Shown: positions 40,353 to 52,884, counted from the stretch's first letter. The stretch is DNA of 64,000 bases from Heterocephalus glaber (GCF_000247695.1 NW_004624842.1:4957359-5021358); one strand, 5' to 3'. A program made the numbers and translations. Notes: generated from the sequence alone by a model not told the origin.

Positions 40353-40499
40353 TGGATGTCTCTTAAAGGAATTGGATGGTTGGGGGACAATGGTAGGAGA
40401 AGAACATTTTCCCTCTGTAACATTTTCTAGTACTGTATTTGAATAATGAAATGATGTATCAGATATAAATATTAAGGGTTTGAAACCAGATATTTTTTG

Positions 40500-41062
40500 A
40501 CATGTTAGGATCAAATCCAGGGCGGCACATATGCCAGGCAGGTGTTCTATCACTGAGCTCTAATTTTTTTTTTTTGCCCTGGGGCTGGAACCCAGGGCCT
40601 TGCACCTGTTAAACATGTGTTCTGCTGCTGAGTTACATTCCCAATCTTTTAAAACATTTAAATTTTATTTATTTATTTGCTTTGTTTTGGTTTTTGGGAC
40701 AGGGTCTCACTATGTAGTCCAGGTTGGCTTGGAACTTGCTATGTTGCTTAGGCTGGTCTGGAACTTGCAATCCTCCTGCCTTAGCCTCTCCAGTGCTAGG
40801 ATAACAGATGGGTGCCACCATGCATGGCTTTTATTTTATTTTACTTTATCTTATTTGTGGCACTGGGGGTTGAATGAAGGCCCTTGCATTGCCATCCCTT
40901 ATATCCCTGTCCCTTCTTATTTTATTTTATTTTTTTCCTTCTTATTTTATTTTGAGACAAGTTCTCACTAAGCTGCACAGGCTGGTCTCAAACTTGCAAT
41001 TCTCTGGCCTCATCTTCCTGAGTAGCTGGGATTACAGGCATGTGAGACCATGGCCAGGTCAG
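40500..41062 (-). repeat. Cluster of inverted SINEs
   Basis: Inverted ID pieces at 40504-40560 and 40562-40652, an inverted B1 with internal duplication at 40655-40830 (TCACTATGTAGTCCAGGTTGG, CTTAGGCTGGTCTGGAACTTGC), and an inverted B1-dID at 40852-41062 (GTGGCACTGGGGGTTGAATG ... GGGATTACAGGCATGTGAGACC). Confidence 0.85.
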
Positions 41063-41675
41063 AATTTTTTAAATGACTAAAGATTTTAAATTTTAAAAAA
41101 ATGAGTTGACTTTAAAATATGAATAAGTCACATCACAGAATATATGCAGTTAGGCCAAACCACAAAGGTAGGATGTCAACAAATGGGCTGAGAGCTAGCC
41201 CAGAGGGTAAAAGAACAACTCCTGGTCATCCATCAAGCCAGCCAGACTGAGTTTGCCTTCCTGGTGCCTCCACACCCTCTCTGCCTGGTCTAGATTGGAC
41301 AGGGATAGAGGTTAGGCCCCTGAATCTTGAGCCTTCCAGACATTGCCCAGCACAGTGGTCATGGAGGAAACAGTCAGGTACTTGCGACCACTGCTAGGCA
41401 CAGTTAGAATGGCCTCATCTTACAAGGACAAGGCTACCACTACTAGTGATGGTCAGGCCACTCACACCTTTGAAACAACCACAATGGTCCGAAGAAGAGG
41501 AAAGAGGTAAGAGGTAGTGCTTTTCTCCCACTGCTATGCAGTTGAGATGCAGAAATAATGATGTAGAGTTTGAATCTTGATTCTGCTGCATATTTGCTGT
41601 GTGACTTCAGGCGGGCCACATATCTTCTGAACCTCAATTTTCTCAACTGTGAATATGAAATTATGCCTTTTAAAA
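41063..41675. other. No gene or repeat recognised
   Basis: Single-copy-like sequence. A MIR-like phrase (TTGCTGTGTGACTTCAGG, CTGAACCTCAATTTTCTC) lies at 41585-41650. No coding support. Confidence 0.45.
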
Positions 41676-41677
41676 AT

Positions 41678-41962
41678 ATGATCAGCTGAGCATGGTGACA
41701 CATGCCTATAATCCCAGCACTTAAGAGGCCAAGGCAAGAGGATTGCTGTGAGCTCCACTCTAGCCTGGGCTACGTAGTGAGTTTAGGGCCAGCCTGAACG
41801 ACATAGTGAGACCTTGTCTCAAAAACAAAACAAAACAAAACTAAAACCCCAAAAATATGAATAGATAAAATAAAATGGTTTGGGGATGTAACTCAGTGAT
41901 AGAATGCTTGCCTAGGGTGCACAAGGCACTGAGTACAATCCCCAGCACTGAAAAAACAAAAT
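41678..41962 (+). repeat. B1-like SINE then ID-B SINE
   Basis: B1 at 41685-41850 (GAGCATGGTGACACATGCC, GTGAGCTCCACTCTAGCCTGG and GTTTAGGGCCAGCCTGAACG) with an (AAAAC)n tail. ID-B at 41876-41960 (GGGGATGTAACTCAGTGATAG, TGCTTGCCTAGGGTGCAC). Confidence 0.9.
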
Positions 41963-42159
41963 AGATGAAATAAAACAATACACAAAGTAAGGAAAGAGAA
42001 TAACCCAATGTAACTAATAGGAGAACAAGTGGAATAAATTAGAATGTTTATACAGTAAAATACATATAGTAATAAAAGGAACAATTGCTATCCACAAAAA
42101 TAATTGCACAATGATTAGTGAAAAAAGCCAGAAAAAAGAAGATATGTACCCTCAGAAGA

Positions 42160-42810
42160 TCCTGTTGTAGTCAGCAGGATTTAGGCAAGGGAATGCATTA
42201 AATACAGGACACATAACTTACAAGATTTTATAATTCCCAAAGAGTCAAATGCAAAGGAGTGCAAGAGATTAACCGCACACTAGAGGCCAAAAGGATTCAG
42301 CTGAGGGCCTAGATCTCAGCAGTTTCCCACAGAAGTCCAGCTAAAGGCTTAGAGTCCAAGGCACTGTCCTCCTCGAGTCCAGCCAATGGCCTAGAGCCCA
42401 TGACAATGTCTCATGCTTGTCCGTATTGAGGATCTGCACCTGGAAGGCCCAAAGGCCAGCAGTGGAAGCCAGAAAAACTGTGCTGGTGAGATGAAGGTTT
42501 TGTTCCACCAAGCTGAGAGATCCACTTTGGAGTTAGGAAGTGGTGTTCATGGTGAAGATCAGAACTCCCCTGATGAAAACAGCAGCCAATCCCAGGGACA
42601 GGTAGGCCCCGAGCTCCTCCTCCAATGAGAACAGTCTAGTTCGCATCAAGAAAACCATCCACAGCAAGCTTCTCCTAGAAAATCAACAGGCCAGAATCTT
42701 CCCCTCCAGTTCTCTTTTTATGGCTATTGGTAAAAATCTTCGGGTGGATCCTCCACACCCCGACCACACTGATTCAGTTCAGCTGCGTATTACAAGTTGA
42801 CTATTAGTCA
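42160..42810. other. Unidentified segment with a 40-bp threefold repeat
   Basis: No known repeat was recognised. At 42296-42418 a unit of about 40 bp (TCCAGCTAAAGGCTTAGAG core) occurs three times with 60-80% likeness. The rest, up to about 42800, is GC-richer than its surroundings and looks like an LTR (poly(A)-like and CCAAT-like words present), but no ends with TG/CA and duplications were established. Confidence 0.4.
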
Positions 42811-43335
42811 ATCAACTACAGATACTTTATTTTAATGTTTAAGAACAGGCAAAACCAACCTAGGGTGATAGAAGTGAGAATATTGATTATTCTGGAGTGT
42901 CAGGAATTGGCTAGGAGGGATCTTATAAGGGAGGCCTCTAAGGGATAGGAATGTTTTATAAGTTGGCTTTAATACACAAAAATTGATGCACACACAAATT
43001 ATTTGAATTATAAACTTAATGTTTGTTCAGTATGCTGCATGTTAGAATTCACAGAAATGTAAAATAATAAGGAAGAGAGAATGATGAATATAGGATTCGG
43101 AGGAATGGTTATGTTGGGTGGGGAGGGAGGCAGATGGTTAGATGCAGATTATTGTCAATATTCTGAATTTTATTTTGGTGTGTTCATAAGTGCCTGTATT
43201 ATTACTTTTAAATAATCAAATGGCTCACAAATAATTTCAAAATAATATAAATGGCACAAGTACCTGATAAAAGTGTTATGTAGTCTATCAATCAAGAGTT
43301 TTAGTTGCTGGACACAACAACAATAAAAAAGATAA
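42811..43335. other. No gene recognised; L1-like tail
   Basis: AT-rich. 43080-43260 (GGGTGGGGAGGGAGGCAGATGG, AAATGGCACAAGTACCTGATAAAAGTG) resembles an old L1 3' UTR. Confidence 0.35.
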
Positions 43336-43337
43336 CT

Positions 43338-43430
43338 GTGCGGGTCGGGGATTTAGCTCAGTGGTTTCTCCACCTGCTGTGCAAGCGCAAGGACCCGAGT
43401 TCAATTCTCGGTACAAAAAAAAAAAAATAA
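43338..43430 (+). repeat. ID-A2 SINE
   Basis: GTCGGGGATTTAGCTCAGTGG, CACCTGCTGTGCAAGCGC, GTTCAATTCTCGGTAC and an A tail. GATAACTGTG and AATAACTGTG flank it. Confidence 0.94.
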
Positions 43431-43687
43431 CTGTGGGCCATTATCCCTGATGAGCACAGTTGCAAATATCTTGAATAAAATACTAGTAAACCAAATGCAA
43501 CAGCGCATCAAAAAGATTATTTACCATATTTAAGTAGGATTCATCTGAGGGATGCAAGGATGGTTCAACATATGCAAATCAACAAACATGATACAAGACA
43601 TTAACAGAATGAAAGACAAACACCATAGCACTTAACAAAATTCAGCATCCCTTCATGATTTAAAAAAAAACCCAAAACAAAAAACCA

Positions 43688-44420
<733 letters not shown>

Positions 44421-44427
44421 ATCTCAG

Positions 44428-44508
44428 CAAATTAGGCATAGATGGCATGTGCCTCAAATTAGGCATAGATGGCATGTGCCTCAAATTAGGCATAGATGGC
44501 ATGTGCCT
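44428..44508 (+). repeat. 27-bp unit present three times (in L1 ORF2)
   Basis: Three back-to-back copies of a 27-bp unit (core AATTAGGCATAGATGG, end GTGCCT) with no difference. The unit belongs to L1 ORF2, where it normally occurs once. It lies 8 bp from the end of the C18orf32 insert. Confidence 0.97.
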
Positions 44509-44867
44509 CAACAGGATAAAGACTACATATGACAAACCCACAGCCAACATCATATGAATGGGGGAAAGTTGGAAGTTTTTCTTCTATTCAACATAGTACT
44601 AAAAGTTCACATAAGAGCAATTAGGCAAGCGAAAGAAATAAATAAAATGCATACAAACTGAAAAAGGAAGGAGTTACATTGTTCCTGTTTGCAGGCAATG
44701 TCATCCTATACATAGAAAAGACTAAAGTACACTAAAAACTGTTAGATCTAATAAATTCAGTAAAGTTGTAAGATACAAAATTAACACATAAGAATCAATA
44801 GCATTTCTACACATTAGTAGCAACCTCCCTGAAAATAAATTAAGAAAAAAACCCCATTTACCAGATG

Positions 44868-44990
44868 TGGTGGCATAAATTTGTAATCTCAGCTACCAGT
44901 GAAGCTAAGTCAGTACATTAAGTTTTTGAGACTGCAAATGTAGATCAGTTTGAAGGTCTTGGGTTCAGGTCCCCAATACTATAAAGAGCA
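44868..44990 (+). repeat. B1-dID SINE
   Basis: CCAGATGTGGTGGCATAAATTTG, then GATCAGTTTGAAGGTCTTGGG and TCAGGTCCCCAATACT. Confidence 0.75.
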
Positions 44991-45832
44991 AAAACCACTG
45001 ACGAAAGAAATTAAAGACACAAATAAATGGGAAATATCCTATGTTCATGAATTTAAATAATTAATATTATTAAAATTTCCATAATTACCCAAAGTGATCT
45101 ACAGAGTCAATGCAATCCCTGTCAAAATCCCAATCACATTCTTTGCATTCAAAAATGTGTATGGAACCACAAAAGACCTAAACTGGCCAAAGCAACCTTG
45201 AGCAAAAAGAACAAAGCAGGAAACATCACACTACCTAATTTCAAAATATACTATAAAGCTATAGTAACTCAAACAGTTGGTACTGGCATAAAAATAGACA
45301 TGGAAACCAACAGGACAGAATAGAGAGCCAAGAAACAAAATCACACATTTACAGTCAACTGGTTTTTGGTAAAGGTACAAAGAACATACAATAGGGAAAG
45401 GATAATCTCTTTGATAAATTATTCTGAGAAAACTGTATATCCACATGCAGAAGAATAAAATTAGATCTTTATTTCTTATCACATAAAAAATCAACTCAAA
45501 ATGGATTAAAGATATGAATCTAAGACCTGAAACTGAAACTATTAGAAGAAAACATAAACGAAAAACTCTAAGACATTGGTCTAGGCAATGATTTTTTTTT
45601 ATATATGACCTCAGAAGCAAAAGTAACAAAAGCAAAAACAGACCAATGGCATTATATCAAATTAAAATGTTTCTGCATAGCAAAGGAAACAAGAGAATGC
45701 AGAGGCAATCTGGCAAATGGGAGAATGGGAGCAAACTATATATCTGACAAGGGATTAATATCCAAAATATATAAAGAACACAAACAATTAAACAGTAAGA
45801 AAACAACCCTACCAAAAAGTGGGCATACAGGG

Positions 45833-45912
45833 CCAGGGATTTAGCTCAGTGGTTCCACCTCCTGCCTCGCAAGTGCAAGGTCCTGAGTTCAATCCCCGGT
45901 TCAAAAAAGAAA
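45833..45912 (+). repeat. ID-A SINE
   Basis: GGGCCAGGGATTTAGCTCAG, CTCCTGCCTCGCAAGTGC, GTTCAATCCCCGGTTC. AAAGTGGGCATA flanks both sides. Confidence 0.95.
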
Positions 45913-46261
45913 GTGGGCATATGACCTGCATAGATATTTCTCAAAAGAAAACATACAAATGTTCAAGAGGTATATGAAAAACTGCTCAGCATCCCTAATC
46001 ATGAAGAAAATGCAAACCAAAACCACAATGAGATACCACCTCATATCTGTTAGAATGGTTACTATAAAAAAGACAAAATATAAGTGTGGTTGAAGGTATG
46101 GAGGAAAGGGAAGGGTTATATACTGTGGGTGGGACTGGAAATTAGTACAGCCATTATGAAAAATAGTATAAAGTTTCTTCAAAATATTAAAAATAGAATT
46201 ACCATAGGATCCAGCAATCCTACTACTAGATATATAGCCAAAGGAATTGAAATCCCTATGC

Positions 46262-46425
46262 TGCTGGATGTGGTGGTGCATGCCTGTCATCCCAGCACTC
46301 GGGTGGGTGCAGCTGAGGCAGGAGGAGTTCCATGAGTTGGAGGCCAGCTTGGGCTACATAGTGAGTTCAAGCCCAGCCTGAACTGCATAGCGAGATCCTG
46401 TCTAAAGAAGAAAAGAAAAGAAAAG
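46262..46425 (+). repeat. B1-like SINE
   Basis: GCTGGATGTGGTGGTGCATG, GAGGCCAGCTTGGGCTACATAG, GAGTTCAAGCCCAGCCTGAAC, AAGAAAAG tail. AGGAGTTCCATGAG shows a long left half. Confidence 0.93.
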
Positions 46426-46520
46426 AAATCCCTGAAGAGATATTTGCATTATTCACAATAGGCAAGATGTGGAATTAAGTTCCCATCAACAGATGAATGG
46501 ATAAATAAAATGTATACAAT

Positions 46521-46610
46521 GGGGCCGGGGATTTAGCTCAGTGGTTTCGCTGCCTGCTGTGCAAGCGCAAGGACCTGAGTTCAATCTCCGGTACCAAAAA
46601 AAAAAAATGT
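46521..46610 (+). repeat. ID-A2 SINE
   Basis: GGGGCCGGGGATTTAGCTCAG, CGCTGCCTGCTGTGCAAGCG, GTTCAATCTCCGGTACC and an A tail. ATGTATACAATGG and ATGTATGCAATGG flank it. Confidence 0.96.
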
Positions 46611-47135
46611 ATGCAATGGAATACTATTTGGCCATAAAAGGAATGAAATGCTGTCATTTGTGACAATATGGATGAACCTAGAATATATTAGGTTAAATGA
46701 AGTAAACCAGCCACAGAAAGACAAAAATACCACATAATCTCACTTATATGTGGAATCTAAAAAGCTGATCTTTTAGAAAGACAGAGTAGAATGGTAACCA
46801 CCAGAGTTTGGGTGGTTGGAAGAGAGAAAGGTGGAAGTTGATGGTCAAAGGATATATAAATACAGTTATATAGGGCAGTAGTCCAAAATAGGCAAATATA
46901 GAGAGACAGAAAGTAGATTAGTGATTGCCTAGGAGTAGGGAGGAGAAATTGGGAACGAATACTGATGGGTATGGGGTCTATTTCTTGTGTGAACTGTTCT
47001 AAAATAAATTACAGTGATAGTTGCACAACTCTATGAACATACTAAAATCACTGCCTTGTGGGATTTAAATGGGTGAGGTCTGTATGATGATATGTGAGTT
47101 CTATTTCAATAAAGCTATTTTAAAAGAAAAGATTC

Positions 47136-47464
47136 TTAGTTTCAAATGAAAGAAACCAACTCTCTTCAGTGTGAGCAGGAAAATAATGTATTGAGGAATG
47201 TTGTGTGGCTCATAGAATCCCCACAAGGCCCAGAATACCAGTGCCTGAGTTAGGAACAACTCCCAAAATCCCTTGACTAAGGAGTCAAGCCAGGGGAGAC
47301 ACAGAGTCCCTATTCCATTGCAGAGACATGGCAACTCATCCTGCAACCCTGGCTTCTGAATCCTATCAATAGCTATCATCTTCACCTCTCTGTGCCTCGG
47401 TTTCCTCACTGGTGAAAGAAACATTATGCATATATTTTAGGGGTATGTGGACATAAATATTAAA
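47136..47464. other. No gene recognised
   Basis: Single-copy-like. A MIR-like phrase (CACTTCTCTGTGCCTCGGTTTCC type) lies at 47390-47415. Confidence 0.4.
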
Positions 47465-47465
47465 T

Positions 47466-47775
47466 CATGTGCCAGACATGGAGGCACACACTTGTAATCT
47501 AAGTATGCTGGGAGGCCAAGGCTGGAGGATCACAAGTTGGGTCCCAGCCCGGGCAATTTAGCAACTTAAGGAGACCCTCTCTCAAAATAAAAAATAAAGT
47601 CTGGGGATTTAGCTCAGTGGTTCTGACGCCTGCCTCACAAGTGCAAGGTCCCAAGTTCCATACCCAGTACCAAAAAAAAAAAATAAAATAAAAAATAAAG
47701 ATAAAAATAAAAGATAAAAAGGACTGGAGATGTAATTCAATGTAAAGGGTCTGGGTTCAATCCCCAGTACCAGGA
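47466..47775 (+). repeat. B1-dID SINE with nested ID-A
   Basis: B1 part 47466-47598 (GACATGGAGGCACACACTTG, AGCCCGGGCAATTTAGC). ID-A 47600-47683 (GGGGATTTAGCTCAGTGG, GTTCCATACCCAGTACC). AATAAAAAATAAAG repeats on both sides. The ID part of the host follows at 47725-47772. Confidence 0.85.
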
Positions 47776-47886
47776 AGGAAGGAAAGAGGAAGCAGAGAGG
47801 AAAGAAGAGAAGAGGGAGGAGGAAGGAAGGAAAAGAGAGAGAGAGAGAGACAGAGGGAGAGAAAGAGACAGAGAGAGAGAGAAAGG
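47776..47886 (+). repeat. GA-rich microsatellite
   Basis: A purine tract of GGAA, GAGA and GAGAGAC steps following the SINE tail. Confidence 0.92.
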
Positions 47887-48425
47887 GGTGTGAAGTGCTA
47901 AGTTAGATGCCAGGCCTATGGTAAGTATTCAATTAGGATTAGAAGGGTTAGCAGTGGCAAAGTCATGTGGCAGAAGATAGGTCTTGTTCTGAAATTTAGA
48001 TAAGACACACCCAGAGTTTCTGAGGAATTCTTGGAGGAGACTTGACTGGGAATGTCAGCTGCATGTGGTAGACTGGGGCCCAAGTCATAGAATTATTTTT
48101 TCAAAAATTATTTTAATGAAAATGTGTTCTACTGCTGCATGTGCTATCATGTCCTTATCTAATTTTCATAATTTACAAAAAGCAAAAACTAGGAGAGCCA
48201 GAAATATTCAGGTTTGAGTCCACCTCTTAAACTTCCCAGCTAGGTGGTTTTGGATGAGTGATTTCATCTCTTTGAGCTTTTGTGTTCTCATCAGCAAAAT
48301 GGGGTGACAGTGAGATGGCATAAGGACCAAATGAAGGAATATGTATGCCAATCCTGACATAGAATAGTGCTTGAGAAAGGTAGTAGAAGCAGGTGTTATT
48401 TTCTTTTTCTTTCTTTCATTCTTAA
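47887..48425. other. No gene recognised; MIR-like segment
   Basis: 48215-48385 (GAGTCCACCTCTTAAACTTCC, TTTGGATGAGTGATTTCATC, CATCAGCAAAATGGGGTGACAG) fits a plus-strand MIR. Otherwise nothing. Confidence 0.55.
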
Positions 48426-48427
48426 AA

Positions 48428-48615
48428 AAAAAATTGGGGGGTACTGGGGATTTAACCAAGGGCGTTTGGACTGAACTATATCCTCAGCTCTTTAGCTTTT
48501 TATTTTGAGATGGGTCTCACAGTCACTAAGTTGCCCAGGGTGAGCTGAAATTTGCAATCCTCTTGCCTCAACCTCCCAGATACAGGGATTACAGTCATCC
48601 ACCTCCACACCCAGG
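48428..48615 (-). repeat. B1-dID SINE
   Basis: GGGTACTGGGGATTTAACC, ATATCCTCAGC, GATGGGTCTCACAGTCAC, CAGATACAGGGATTACAG, inverted. Confidence 0.85.
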
Positions 48616-48904
48616 TTCATTATCTTTTCTTTTACAGTCCATGTCAAAAGAAGGTCCAGCCATGGGACAGGCTGCATGTAAGACAAGCATCAGATCTGGA
48701 GTGACAGCTACCAGGATGGGACAAATTCTGGAGACAGACACAACTAAAGGTGAGGGGCAGAGTGCAATTCAGAGAGGATGAGATTGGTATGAGGCTACTG
48801 GTAGCCAAGTAGCCCCAGAGGTTGAACTTTGAGGAGTGCAGTAATTTTACCCAAGCTCTGGGGTTAGGCAGAGCTAATCTCAGAGCTCTACTCTAAGGTC
48901 AGTG

Positions 48905-49370
48905 TACAACTGTATTAGTTACTTTCTCATCACTAGAACAAAATATCCAACACCAGCAACTAAAAGGAAGAGAGGTTTATTTTGGCTCATAATTTCAGAA
49001 CATTGAGTCCATGGTTGGTAGGCTCCAAGGCAGAAACAGTACAGTGGAAGGGCATGCAGGAAGAAAGCTGCTCACCTCATGGCAGTCAGGAAGCAGAGAG
49101 AGAAGGGTACGAAAATGCAGCTCTTGCAGATCATGCCCCTCTTCCAACTAGGTCCCATCCTCTAACTACACATGCAGCCATGAACTCATCAATGTATGAA
49201 TCCACTGATGAGTAAGTATAGTAGTATAGTGGCCCCAATCACATTTCTTTCTTTTTTTTTTTTTTTGGTACCAGGGATCGAACTCAGGACCTTGTGCTTG
49301 CCAGGCAGGTGAGGCACCACTGAGCTACATCCCTGGCCCATAGGGAACATTCTAGAACTGAACAATAACT
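48905..49370 (-). repeat. MaLR-type LTR with ID-A at 49247-49340
   Basis: Inverted LTR: CATCACTAGAACAAAATATCC, GAGAGGTTTATTTTGGCTCAT, AAGCTGCTCACCTCATGGC, ATGAACTCATCAATG. The inverted ID-A (GGTACCAGGGATCGAACTC, GAGCTACATCCCTGGCC) interrupts its 5' part. Confidence 0.85.
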
Positions 49371-50028
49371 GCCCTTGAGGAAAGTAATTGTCTTCCTTCT
49401 AACCTCTTCCTCCGTCTTCGTTCTGGGATCGTGATTGGTTCAACATCACAGCCTTTCTTAGTCTCCTTACCTCTGATGATCTTGGTCTCAAGGGTCATAC
49501 ATGAACACCAAGTCTGAATCTGGGATTTCCCTTTTCCACTTCCTCCTCTTTCATCCTTGAACTCACTAAGACCTCAAATCCACTGGCCCTGACAAACTGT
49601 CCACTTGTTCCCCCCTCTTCCATGTACTTCTGGTTCACCTGAATTTCCTGCTCCATCATTGTGATCATCCTCCCTCCCCATCCTCTCCTGGGTAACCCCC
49701 AACACAGGATGAAACCCATCTGTCTGCCTTCTCTGGCAGCCATGTTGCACACAGGTAGAGAAAACCATTCATCTTAGATTGTTTACTTTCAGTTCAAATG
49801 CATAAGCCCCAGTGGGCTCTCAGTCCTTCAAGGATACCTTACAGTATTTCTCTTTTGGTTCATTCACTCAAACACCTGTTTGATATATTCTCTTCTTCAA
49901 ACCTCTTGCACAGACCTTTTTGCACTTCCAGTGAGCAATGTTGTCTCAGGCTTTTTAAGGAAATAGAAATCAAGAGAATGCCCTCACCTTTTCATCTGCA
50001 CTGAAGAATACTCTATCCAAAACCAACC
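49371..50028. other. No gene or repeat recognised
   Basis: Pyrimidine-rich, single-copy-like. Open frames are present but without codon or splice support. Confidence 0.4.
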
Positions 50029-50029
50029 T

Positions 50030-50112
50030 TTGGCTGTGGCTATAGCTCAGTGGTACAGCACACACTGATCGTGTGTGAAGCCTTAGGTTGGATCCCCAGC
50101 ACCAAAAAGAAT
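50030..50112 (+). repeat. ID-B SINE
   Basis: GGCTGTGGCTATAGCTCAGTGG, GATCCCCAGCACC and an A-rich tail. Confidence 0.9.
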
Positions 50113-50317
50113 AAAAACAAAAACATCCTTTCCACTGGTCCTCTGAGTCTTGAGGTCCCATCTTTTTCACCTTCCCAGTTGCAACTCTCCTTTGACCTTA
50201 CAGTCACCTTTGTGTTTCCATCCTGTTCCCTTTCACAGGCAAACATCCTCAGGGAACTGACTGACTTCAGTGTCTCCACTTTCTCTCCCCAAATTCACTC
50301 ATATCTCTGAGGGTTGG

Positions 50318-50352
50318 GGGAGGGAGGGAGGGAGCGAGCGAGCGAGCGAGCG

Positions 50353-50388
<36 letters not shown>
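50318..50388 (+). repeat. (GGGA)n (GAGC)n (GA)n microsatellite
   Basis: GGGAGGGAGGGAG followed by about seven GAGC units and then a (GA) run. Confidence 0.96.
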
Positions 50389-50389
<1 letters not shown>

Positions 50390-50390
<1 letters not shown>

Positions 50391-50575
50391 TGAATACTGG
50401 GGATTGAATCCAGGGCTTCACTGCATCCCTAGGCCTTTTTATTTTTTATTTTGAGACAGAGTCTTTCTAAGTTTCTAAGTTCCCCAAGTTGCACTCAAGC
50501 TTGCAATCCTCCTGCCTCTCAGCCTCCCAGAGTGCTGAGATTTCAGGTGTGTGCTGCACCCAGCCCCATTTCACC
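50390..50575 (-). repeat. B1-dID SINE
   Basis: GAATACTGGGGATTGAATCC, GAGACAGAGTCTTTCTAAG, CAATCCTCCTGCCTCTC, GTGTGTGCTGCACCC. Confidence 0.88.
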
Positions 50576-50876
50576 ATCACATTCCAATCTAGGTTCTGTC
50601 TCTTCAATTTCACTGAAAGTATTCTCATCAAGGTCACTAGCAACTGTCATATTTTCAAATCCAGTGGGCATTCTTGTTAAGAGCTAGCTGGCTGAGAAAC
50701 CATGTTCCTCATTTACTTGCTAGGGTAGCTTTGGGCAAGTTAACCTTTCAACTCCTTGTAGAGAATGGACATAATAATAGTATCTACCCCAAAGACTTCC
50801 TACAAAGATTAAACGGGCAAATGTGTGTAAAGTACTAAATATAGTGCCTACCACACAGAAAAGTATTAAATAAATG

Positions 50877-50975
50877 CTTTTTTTTTTGGTACCAGGGATC
50901 AAACTCAGGGATCAAACTCAGGACCTTGTGCTTGTGAAGCAGGCAGCGGAACCACTGAGCTAAATCCCTGGCCCA
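50877..50975 (-). repeat. ID-A SINE with internal 14-bp duplication
   Basis: GGTACCAGGGATCAAACTC, then GGGATCAAACTCAGG again, GAGCTAAATCCCTGGCCC. AATAAATGCTTTTT and AATAAATGCTTTTT flank it. Confidence 0.95.
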
Positions 50976-50989
50976 ATAAATGCTTTTTG

Positions 50990-51385
50990 TTATTTATTAG
51001 TATTATCTGTCTTAGTCCATTTTTTTCAGCTATAACAATATTTCAGACTGGGCAATTGATAAACAATATGAATTTATTTGACAAATGGTTCTGGAGGCTG
51101 GGAAGTCCAAGAGCATGGAGGCAGCATCTGGTGAGGATCTTTATGCTGTGTCATAACAAGCAGAAGTGCAAGCACTCACATGAAAGACTGAAAGAGGAAA
51201 TTAGGGCAAATTCATTCTTTTCTCAGGAACTCCCACCTTCAGTAACTAACCCATTTGTATAGTGACATTCATCCATTGATGCAGGAAGAGCCTTCCTAAC
51301 CTAAGGATTTCACCTCTTAATATACTCACAGTGGCAATTAAATTTCAACTTGAGTTCTGCAGGGGACATATAAACCATAGTGCTG
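50990..51385 (-). repeat. MaLR-type LTR fragment
   Basis: Inverted: GTCCATTTTTTTCAGCTATAAC, CTGGAGGCTGGGAAGTCCAAGA, GGCAGCATCTGGTGAGGATC, ACTCCCACCTTCAGTAAC. Confidence 0.75.
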
Positions 51386-52180
51386 TCTTTATCAGGCCTG
51401 AGTTCTTGGCAGCTTTCAAAATAACTACAGACCTTCCATTAGTGATAGAAAACATTGCTCCCTGAGGCCCTATGGACCGCAAATTCCTGAGTTCTCTCTT
51501 GCCAGCTGTTCTACCTGATATTGAGCCTCTGGTCACCAGGACTGCGCTGTCTTCTCCTTTAAGTGACATTCATTCCCATGGCTCCTGATGGCTAAGGAAC
51601 AATAGCGTGGATCTTCAAATACAGCACTTGGAGCCTTTGCACTTAAGGGAATATATGCTGAGGACTAAAACTTCATCTGATATTTTTATCATTACTATTA
51701 ACATTGGTATGGTAATTTTGGAACTACAATATATACAGGGTAGGATAAAGAAAATAAGTAAATATGTTACTATTAGGAATTCAGTTTTTCTATGTAAGAG
51801 AAAAAGATCCCAATATAAAGTCAAGGAAATTCAGAAAAAACACTTATGAATTATAAATAATAATATAACCATGTGGTACATATGTATGTGATATGTATGA
51901 ATATGTGAATATATATTCGTGCATATATTTCTATATAATATTTATATATTATATGCAAATATGTCACATATACATATATTTGCATGTACTCACATATTAT
52001 ACATTTTCATATACTCACATATTATATGTGTGTGTCTGTGTGTGAGAATATATATATGTTTTCCTCCTTAGATTTACCCAGTGAAAGGGAGGGCCTGGAA
52101 GTAATAATCTGATAATAACGAACACACCAAGAGTCCACATCTTAATCTTCAAATATATTCTCACATTAAAAATGGCCAGA
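51386..52180. other. No gene recognised; TA/TG-rich tract inside
   Basis: 51860-52060 is an ATATGTATG/ATATATAC-rich low-complexity stretch. The rest is single-copy-like. Confidence 0.45.
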
Positions 52181-52182
52181 TC

Positions 52183-52244
52183 CGCCACCTGCCTCACAAG
52201 TGCAAGGTCCCAAGTTCGATTCCCAGTACAAAAAAAAAAAAAAA
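52183..52244 (+). repeat. 5'-truncated ID-A SINE
   Basis: Lacks box A. Starts at CCGCCACCTGCCTCACAAGTGC, has GTTCGATTCCCAGTAC and A17. AAAAATGGCCA flanks both sides, so the truncation happened at insertion. Confidence 0.94.
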
Positions 52245-52880
52245 ATGGCCACAGTCACAACTTGTAAGAGCTAAATCTTGGAGACAGCCCAAATGCCCAT
52301 CAACCAATGAATGGATAAAGAAGATGGTTTTTTTTTATACAATGGAGTACTGCAGCCCTAAAGAAAGATAAACTTGAGACATTTATACCTAAATAGATGC
52401 ACCCTGAGAACATACTCTTAAGTGAAATAAATCAGACACACATGTATAAATATTGCATTGTTTATCTGGTATGAGAAACTTAAAGTGTAAATGAGGACCA
52501 AAATGTATAATAGATATTGTGGAGTAGGGAAAAAATGTTCAAATGGGAAGGGGAACTAGGGAGGAGGGTGAGGGGAAAGGAAGGGAAAGAAAAAAATGAG
52601 AAAAGAAGGAAAAAATAGAAGCAAAGCTTTTGTAAATATAGAGAGGTGGAGGGGTTAAAGGAACGGAAGGGGAATGGGAAAAAAAAAGAACAAAGATGGG
52701 CCGGGGATTTGGCTCAGTGGCACCACACCTGCCTTGCAAGCACAAGGTCTGGAGTTCAATCCCCAATACCAAAAACCAAAATAAGAACCAAGATATATCA
52801 TGTACAGGTACAAATTCCCTATGATGAATGTCATCATTATGGATACCTAAAATGTACCAATAAACTTAATTAATTTTTAA
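52245..52880 (+). repeat. L1 3' end with ID-A at 52699-52790
   Basis: AATGCCCATCAACCAATGAATGG, CAATGGAGTACTGCAGCCC, a G-rich tract, then CTAAAATGTACCAATAAAC and an A-rich end. The purine-rich 3' UTR is homologous to 35475-36000. The ID-A (GGGCCGGGGATTTGGCTCAG) is flanked by AAAGATGG-like and AAGATATA words. Confidence 0.88.
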
Positions 52881-52884
52881 AAGT

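Noticed and set aside
50318..50388. Possible CRISPR-like or repeat-spacer array
   Set aside because: It is a simple microsatellite; nothing in this vertebrate window has unique spacers between constant repeats.
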